A stretch of 64,000 nt of DNA from Hominimerdicola alba 8 (GTDB taxonomy: Bacteria; Bacillota; Clostridia; Oscillospirales; Ruminococcaceae), in contig NZ_ADKM02000008.1 in the NCBI RefSeq assembly GCF_000178155.2, positions 41,824 through 105,823 on the forward strand, read 5' to 3'. The notes under the pieces were generated by a model. That model ran no database searches. It was not told where the DNA came from and saw only the letters and a program-made list of their open reading frames with translations. Below are positions 59,598 to 64,000 of the stretch, in pieces. The first letter of the stretch is position 1. The number at the start of each line of letters is the position of its first letter. The position numbers and the translations under genes were made by a program.

Positions 59598-60494
59598 TTA
59601 CTTTACAAGATCCAGCTCAGCCATCTTAGCTCTCAGCTTTTCGATCTTAGCCTCTTCCATCTTTACCAGCGGCAGACGGCACTCGCCTACCTCCCAGCCC
59701 ATCAGGTTGAGGGCTTCCTTGACAGGAATTGGATTGACATCGCAGAACAGACCGTTGGAATTTGCAAATTCCAGCACCTTGTTCATCTTAGTCTGAGCCT
59801 CAGGATACTTGTTTTCAAGACACAGCTGTGTGATCTCGTGAGTTTCCTTAGGCATAACGTTTGACAGCACCGAGATAACGCCCTTGCCGCCTATAGCCAT
59901 TATAGGAACGATCTGGTCATCGTTGCCCGAATAGATATCCAAGTCATCACCGCAGAGTGCCGCAACTCTTGCTATCTGCGAGATGTTGCCGCTTGCTTCC
60001 TTGACAGCCGCGATATTCTTCACCTTAGACAGTTCCTTAAGAGTTTCAGGGGTGATGTTCACGCCTGTTCTTGATGGAACATTATACAGGATTATCGGGA
60101 TATTCACAGCATTAGCGATAGTTGTATAATGAACTATCAGACCCTTCTGAGAGGTCTTGTTATAGTAAGGTGTTACCAGCAGGATAGCGTCAGCACCGAC
60201 TTCCTCAGCCTTCTTTGAAAGACCCACCGCATAATCGGTGTGGTTGGAACCTGTGCCTGCGATAACGGGGATCCTGTGGTTTACCCTGTCAACAGCGAAC
60301 TTGATGGTATCGATATGCTCTTCATCAGTCATGGTAGAGCTTTCGCCTGTTGTACCGCAGATGATTATAGCATCTGTGCCCTCTGCGATCTGCCAGTCGA
60401 TCAGTTCGCCCAGCTTATCGAAATTAATAGAACCGTCGGCGTTCATAGGTGTGACGATAGCCACGCCTGCGCCTGTAAAAATAGTCTTCTTCAT
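59598..60494 (-). CDS. dapA: 4-hydroxy-tetrahydrodipicolinate synthase
   Basis: 298 residues. Condenses pyruvate with aspartate semialdehyde. Landmarks: GAGVAIVTPMNADGSINFDK, IICGTTGESSTM, VTPYYNKTSQKG with the catalytic Tyr, ILYNVPSRTGVNITPETL, and the Schiff-base Lys in NIAAVKEASGNI. AAGGAG lies 8 nt before the ATG at 60494; an ATG two codons earlier is too close to it. It overlaps nothing but begins right at the end of the metallophosphoesterase gene. Confidence 0.97.
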   Translation of the reverse strand: MKKTIFTGAGVAIVTPMNADGSINFDKLGELIDWQIAEGTDAIIICGTTGESSTMTDEEHIDTIKFAVDRVNHRIPVIAGTGSNHTDYAVGLSKKAEEVGADAILLVTPYYNKTSQKGLIVHYTTIANAVNIPIILYNVPSRTGVNITPETLKELSKVKNIAAVKEASGNISQIARVAALCGDDLDIYSGNDDQIVPIMAIGGKGVISVLSNVMPKETHEITQLCLENKYPEAQTKMNKVLEFANSNGLFCDVNPIPVKEALNLMGWEVGECRLPLVKMEEAKIEKLRAKMAELDLVK

Positions 60495-60496
60495 GA

Positions 60497-61069
60497 TCAT
60501 TTCTCCTTATCGGATATATATTGTTGACGGAATGACTCGTTGTTCAGAGCTAGTTCTTCAAAAGTTACGGGAACATAGCCGTTTATCATGCAGCCCGCAT
60601 TGAATGCCTCATCTTTACGGTGCGCTGCCATGAAATCATAGCCGTCATCACAGCTGCCATGGATATGACCGTAGATAAGCACACAGCCCTGAGGTCTGCG
60701 ATACCATTCTACCATCGGGTAGTGTGCAAGGAAAAACTTCCTGCCGTCACGCTCGATATATTTCTCGTATACACATTCACAGAACAGATGCTGAAGTGCG
60801 GGAGAATTTTTTATACGGTCATCATGATTGCCGTATATAAGGTGCTTCCTGCCGTTAAGGTTCAGCGCATAATGACGTATGTTCTCATCATCGGTCTCAC
60901 CGTAATAAGTAAAGTCACCGACTATCCACACATCGTCATCTTCCCTGACCCTTGCGTTCCACCTTTCACGCATGACCGAGAACATCTCGGCTGCGTCTTT
61001 GAAAGGTCTGGCGTCCCACTTCACTCTGTCCTCATGACCAAAGTGCATATCTGAAATAAAGTAGTCCAT
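60497..61069 (-). CDS. Calcineurin-like metallophosphoesterase
   Basis: 190 residues. The metal ligands appear in canonical order: FISDMHFGH, VWIVGDFTYYG, LIYGNHDDR, LAHYPMVEW and VLIYGHIHG. Small single-domain phosphoesterases like this act on nucleotides or phosphoesters; the substrate is unknown. It is inserted between asd and dapA (22 bp and 2 bp gaps) in the lysine-riboswitch operon. Co-expression with diaminopimelate synthesis is therefore certain, but any role there is inference. Confidence 0.88.
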   Translation of the reverse strand: MDYFISDMHFGHEDRVKWDARPFKDAAEMFSVMRERWNARVREDDDVWIVGDFTYYGETDDENIRHYALNLNGRKHLIYGNHDDRIKNSPALQHLFCECVYEKYIERDGRKFFLAHYPMVEWYRRPQGCVLIYGHIHGSCDDGYDFMAAHRKDEAFNAGCMINGYVPVTFEELALNNESFRQQYISDKEK

Positions 61070-61091
61070 GCTGCTTTATCTAGTTAACAGA

Positions 61092-62177
61092 TCAGTCAAA
61101 ATAGCCTTTTGCAGCCAGCAGTTCAGCCAGCAGAACAGCGCCGCCTGCTGCACCTCTCAGGGTGTTGTGGGACAGGCAAACGAACTTGTAATCATACTGA
61201 GTATCTTCTCTCAGTCTGCCGATGGAAACAGCCATGCCGCCCTCAAGGTTTCTGTCCAGCTTAGCCTGAGGTCTGTCGTTCTCCTCGAAGTAGTTAAGGA
61301 ACTGCTTGGGAGCGGAAGGCAGCTGCATTTCCTGAGGAACGCCTGCAAATTCCTTCCAAGCCTGAAGGATCTCTTCCTTAGTAGGCTTCTTCTCGAAGCT
61401 GACAAATACAGCAGCGGTGTGACCGTCAGAAACAGGAACTCTCAGGCACTGTGCTGTGATAGCGGGCTCAGTAGCGTCAACGATCTTGTCACCTTCGATG
61501 TGACCCCAGATCTTCATAGGCTCCTGCTCACTCTTCTCTTCCTCGCCGCCGATGTAAGGGATAACATTGTCGAGTATCTCAGGCCATGTTTCAAAAGTTC
61601 TGCCTGCGCCGGAAATTGCCTGATAGGTGCAAGCCAGAGCCTTAGTTACCTTGTACTTGGTGTGCAGAGGTGCCAGAGCGGGAACATAGCTCTGCAGTGA
61701 GCAGTTGGACTTAACTGCGATGAAGCCGCGCTTGGTGCCCAGTCTTTTTCTCTGGGAAGCGATGATCTCGATGTGATCGGGGTTGATCTCAGGGATGACC
61801 ATAGGAACATCATCAGTATGTCTGTGAGCGGAGTTGTTGGAAACTACAGGGCACTCAGCCTTAGCGTACTTCTCTTCCAGTGCTCTGATCTCGTCCTTCT
61901 TCATATCAACAGCGCAGAAAACGAAATCTACCATAGAAGCTATCTTCTCAACATCTTCCTCTGCGTTCATTATTACCATATCTTCCATAGACTTAGGCAT
62001 CGGGTCAGCCAGCTTCCACTTGCTGCCTGCTGCTTCCTTATAAGTCTTGCCTGCACTTCTTGGGGAAGCTGCCAGACAAACAACATCGAACCATGGGTGC
62101 TTGTCGAGTATCAGAGAAAATCTCTGACCAACCATACCTGTTGCACCGATGATACCTACCTTGAACTTCTTTTCCAT
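61092..62177 (-). CDS. asd: Aspartate-semialdehyde dehydrogenase
   Basis: 361 residues. Reduces aspartyl phosphate to aspartate semialdehyde, the branch point to lysine, threonine and methionine. NADP-binding KVGIIGATGMVGQRFSLIL, the catalytic Cys in KSNCSLQSYVPALAPL, VSDGHTAAVFVSFEKK and the C-terminal RNLEGGMAVSIGRLRED all match. The length and NCSLQ motif place it with the archaeal/fungal-type Asd seen in many Clostridia. AAAGGAG precedes the ATG at 62177. First gene after the lysine riboswitch. Confidence 0.96.
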   Translation of the reverse strand: MEKKFKVGIIGATGMVGQRFSLILDKHPWFDVVCLAASPRSAGKTYKEAAGSKWKLADPMPKSMEDMVIMNAEEDVEKIASMVDFVFCAVDMKKDEIRALEEKYAKAECPVVSNNSAHRHTDDVPMVIPEINPDHIEIIASQRKRLGTKRGFIAVKSNCSLQSYVPALAPLHTKYKVTKALACTYQAISGAGRTFETWPEILDNVIPYIGGEEEKSEQEPMKIWGHIEGDKIVDATEPAITAQCLRVPVSDGHTAAVFVSFEKKPTKEEILQAWKEFAGVPQEMQLPSAPKQFLNYFEENDRPQAKLDRNLEGGMAVSIGRLREDTQYDYKFVCLSHNTLRGAAGGAVLLAELLAAKGYFD

Positions 62178-62277
62178 AACAAAAACTCCTTTTCTCTTGC
62201 GCACTCGTCATATCAACCAAACAGACAAACAGTATATGCGATATTTTTGCGCAAAACATAAAAAATTGTAGAATAAT

Positions 62278-62300
62278 AAAAAAACCGGTTGAAAACCGGC
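62278..62300 (-). terminator. Riboswitch expression-platform terminator
   Basis: A CCGGTT/AACCGG stem (62284-62289 with 62293-62298) followed on the minus strand by six T. It stands between the L-box aptamer and asd, so lysine binding should favour termination. Confidence 0.85.
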
Positions 62301-62329
62301 GCATCATACAATATAATTAGAATGTTGGC

Positions 62330-62530
62330 AAGATAACTTTCCGCCGATAGCACTCCATCATAAAGTCATGATGACAACCGATGATCTGTTGAACCATCAG
62401 TCAGCAAGCGGGTTCCCGCGCCGCAGGCTTCGGCAGTTTTACCTTTCACATCGGTCTGTAGGCATGGGCTGCTTTGACCTTTCGGGGTCAGACCGTGTTA
62501 CTCTTTTCAACTGCACCTCTATCTGTTCTA
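62330..62530 (-). ncRNA. Lysine riboswitch (L box)
   Basis: Reading the minus strand after the promoter at 62537-62565, the L-box consensus blocks appear in order: GATAGAGGTGC, then GAAAAGAGTAAC, the CTGCCGAAGC block, GCTTGCTGACTG, and GGAGTGCTATC followed by the terminator. These match the five-helix lysine aptamer of Firmicute lysC and dap genes. It controls asd, the phosphoesterase, dapA and dapB, so diaminopimelate and lysine supply is repressed when lysine is high. The 542-bp gap 62178-62719 otherwise holds only the queA leader, where I see no preQ1 motif. Confidence 0.92.
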
Positions 62531-62536
62531 AACCAT

Positions 62537-62565
62537 AGGATAACACACTTTCGCCTGCTTGTCAA
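62537..62565 (-). promoter_or_regulatory. Sigma-A promoter of the lysine operon
   Basis: Minus strand TTGACA (62560-62565), 17-bp spacer, TATCCT (62537-62542). Confidence 0.75.
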
Positions 62566-62719
62566 TAGACATATCACGCTACAAAGCGATATTTTTATGA
62601 ATTTTTTGTAAATTACCGCCTGCAAAACCTGAGTTTTCCGCCCTTTGCGGACATCTGACCGTCTTGCGGGAACATCTGAAAATTAGGGTAAAAAGTTTAA
62701 ATCATTAAGGAGAATTGAA

Positions 62720-63787
62720 ATGCTGGACATCAACGACATGAAGAAGTCAGACTTTTACTACGACCTGCCGCAGGAACTTATCGCACAGACCCCCATCGAG
62801 CCGCGCAACGCTTCGCGCATGCTGTGCCTTGACAGGTACACGGGAGAGGTGGGACATGACCACTTCTACAATCTATGCGACCACCTCAGAAAAGGTGACC
62901 TGCTGGTGCTGAACGACTCGCGTGTTCTGCCTGCGCGTATCTACGGTGAAACTGAGGACACACACTCGTTCATTGAGTTCCTGCTGGTGGAACAGAGGGG
63001 CAACCTTGAATGGGAGATACTTTGCAGACCGGGCAAAAAGGCGCGTGTGGGCAGGCGCTTTGTATTCGGGGGCGGTCTTTTGAGAGCCGAGATAACCGAA
63101 GTGCTGGAAGACGGCAACCGCATCGCAAGATTTGAGTGTGATGACAGCACAAATCTCTTTGCGGCGCTGGACGAGATAGGTCAGATGCCGCTGCCGCCGT
63201 ACATCACCGAAAAACTCAAAGACAAAGAGCGCTATCAGACAGTCTACTCCAACGAGATAGGTTCTTCTGCCGCGCCAACTGCGGGTCTGCACTTTACAAA
63301 AGAACAGCTGGCTGACATCGAAGCTATGGGTGTCAATATCGCATACGTTACACTGCATGTGGGTCTGGGGACTTTCCGACCCGTCAAGGAGGACAGGGTG
63401 CTTGACCACAAGATGCACCGTGAGCATTATGAACTTCCCGCAAGAACAGCCGAACTCATCAACAAGACAAAATCTGAGGGCGGGCGCGTCATCGCAGTGG
63501 GAACGACCTCCTGCCGCACATTGGAGAGCGTGGCGGCGCTTTACGGTGACATTCGCCCATGCGATGGCTTTACCGAGATATTCATTTATCCGGGATTTGA
63601 GTTCAAGGTGCTGGACGGTCTTATAACTAATTTCCATCTGCCCGAAAGCACGCTGATAATGCTTGTTTCGGCATTTGCGGGCTACGACAACACGATGAAC
63701 GCCTACAAGATCGCCGTTGAAGAAAAATACAGGTTTTTCTCTTTCGGTGACTCCATGTTCATAGCACCTGATGCAAACAAAAAATAG
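62720..63787 (+). CDS. queA: S-adenosylmethionine:tRNA ribosyltransferase-isomerase QueA
   Basis: 355 residues. Transfers the ribosyl group of SAM to preQ1-tRNA to give epoxyqueuosine at the wobble position. Landmarks: YDLPQELIAQTPIEPRNASR, LLVLNDSRVLPARIYG, ILCRPGKKARVGRRF, PLPPYITEKL, YQTVYSNEIGSSAAPTAGLH, YVTLHVGLGTFRPVKE and the C-terminal NFHLPESTLIMLVSAFAGYD. GGAG lies 7 nt before the ATG. It is followed by a CCCGCC-TGT-GGCGGG hairpin (63812-63826) and the repeat. tgt is not in the window but may lie beyond it. Confidence 0.97.
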   Translation: MLDINDMKKSDFYYDLPQELIAQTPIEPRNASRMLCLDRYTGEVGHDHFYNLCDHLRKGDLLVLNDSRVLPARIYGETEDTHSFIEFLLVEQRGNLEWEILCRPGKKARVGRRFVFGGGLLRAEITEVLEDGNRIARFECDDSTNLFAALDEIGQMPLPPYITEKLKDKERYQTVYSNEIGSSAAPTAGLHFTKEQLADIEAMGVNIAYVTLHVGLGTFRPVKEDRVLDHKMHREHYELPARTAELINKTKSEGGRVIAVGTTSCRTLESVAALYGDIRPCDGFTEIFIYPGFEFKVLDGLITNFHLPESTLIMLVSAFAGYDNTMNAYKIAVEEKYRFFSFGDSMFIAPDANKK

Positions 63788-63834
63788 ATTCCGATAAGGT
63801 CGTGTCACTCTCCCGCCTGTGGCGGGGGAAAGAT

Positions 63835-63911
63835 ATACGCCAACCACCTTAAGTTCTGTAAAACCGCCGTTTTTGTGGTGTGTCAGCGGGATAACCACGA
63901 AAAATTTTACT
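63835..63911 (+). repeat. Interspersed 77-bp repeat, copy B
   Basis: Gap-free match to copy A (46482-46558), with 60 of the first 64 positions identical, then a diverged AT-rich tail. It lies just after the queA hairpin. A partial echo of its core (TGTCAGCGGGACA) follows at about 63956-63968. No open frame is conserved between the copies. Confidence 0.8.
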
Positions 63912-64000
63912 GCAAACTATTGTCAACGCACGCTGAAAAGCTATACAGCGCGGCATGTCAGCGGGACAGAAATAATAAATAAAAAGTGTGCAGGCAAAGT

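Noticed and set aside
62580..62719. preQ1 riboswitch in the queA leader
   Set aside because: queA leaders often carry one, but no preQ1 stem-loop with the A-rich tail could be seen. The region is short and AT-rich.
1..64000. CRISPR array, tRNA or rRNA genes, transposase or phage genes
   Set aside because: No regular spaced repeats, no cloverleaf ending in CCA or GGTTCGA arm in a suitable context, and no transposase, integrase or phage structural motifs were found by reading.

Overview
The window looks like a chromosomal segment of a low-to-middle GC Firmicute of class Clostridia, most likely Ruminococcus or a close relative (Oscillospiraceae). The evidence is Gram-positive-style AGGAGG ribosome binding sites, the dgt-dnaG-rpoD macromolecular synthesis operon, spmA/spmB, an L-box lysine riboswitch, a T-box leader, class II GalT, Fhs, and Clostridia-type small proteins. 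It is core chromosome with small accessory islands. I saw no transposase, phage gene, tRNA, rRNA or CRISPR array.

Layout. 0-3.8 kb (-): L-fucose/L-rhamnose catabolism (fucU cut by the window edge, FGGY kinase, fucI). 4.2-7.2 kb (+): a regulator/membrane cassette (DUF2975, YozG-type HTH, two membrane proteins). 7.2-11.4 kb: a lipoprotein, a diguanylate cyclase, sfsA, an SDR reductase and a small protein. 11.4-15.9 kb (+): sbcD-sbcC. 15.9-16.9 kb (-): spmB/spmA. 17.2 kb (+): AbrB-like regulator with a zinc-finger tail. 17.6-23.0 kb (-): dgt-dnaG-rpoD followed by an Rrf2 regulator and a degenerate, probably inactive GH25-like membrane protein. 23-25 kb (-): YigZ, L31 with a structured leader, Mrp. 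25.3-29.7 kb (+): ECF sigma factor, membrane anti-sigma-like protein, lipoprotein, VWA lipoprotein, small membrane protein. 29.9-36 kb (+): MarR/DUF6472, spermidine-synthase-like membrane protein, a deleted GNAT pseudogene, and a GT2-GtrA / phosphodiester glycosidase / small membrane protein operon behind four 11-bp-phased TTTAA repeats. 36-40 kb: glgB, a TetR gene broken by an amber codon, galT. 40.2-44.6 kb (+): leucine-type T-box leader, S66 peptidase, membrane protein, leuA. 44.6-54 kb: zinc-ribbon membrane protein, SGNH hydrolase, mtaB, a Crh-like HPr, CPBP protease, YdcF, HD protein, and an intact secreted GH25 lysozyme with Fn3-like repeats. 54-58.7 kb (-): fhs-DUF3810-tsaE-tsaB-rpiB. 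58.7-62.6 kb (-): lysine riboswitch-controlled asd-metallophosphoesterase-dapA-dapB. 62.7 kb to the end (+): queA and a copy of an interspersed repeat.

Metabolic themes are fucose entry into glycolysis, glycogen and galactose metabolism, lysine/diaminopimelate supply for peptidoglycan (asd, dapA, dapB), leucine synthesis, one-carbon metabolism (fhs) and tRNA modification (mtaB, tsaB, tsaE, queA). Regulation is readable directly. Most genes have sigma-A promoters with near-consensus -35 and TATAAT boxes 16-18 bp apart, many with an extended TGn -10, and convergent genes are separated by clear hairpin terminators.

The least explained items are a 77-bp interspersed intergenic repeat found in two full copies and one diverged core copy, the phased TTTAA array, the T-box unit joining an MccF/LD-carboxypeptidase-like S66 protein to leuA, the catalytically degenerate GH25 protein in the sigma-A operon, and the ECF sigma/VWA lipoprotein island. 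All functional names come from recognising motifs by eye. No database search was run.
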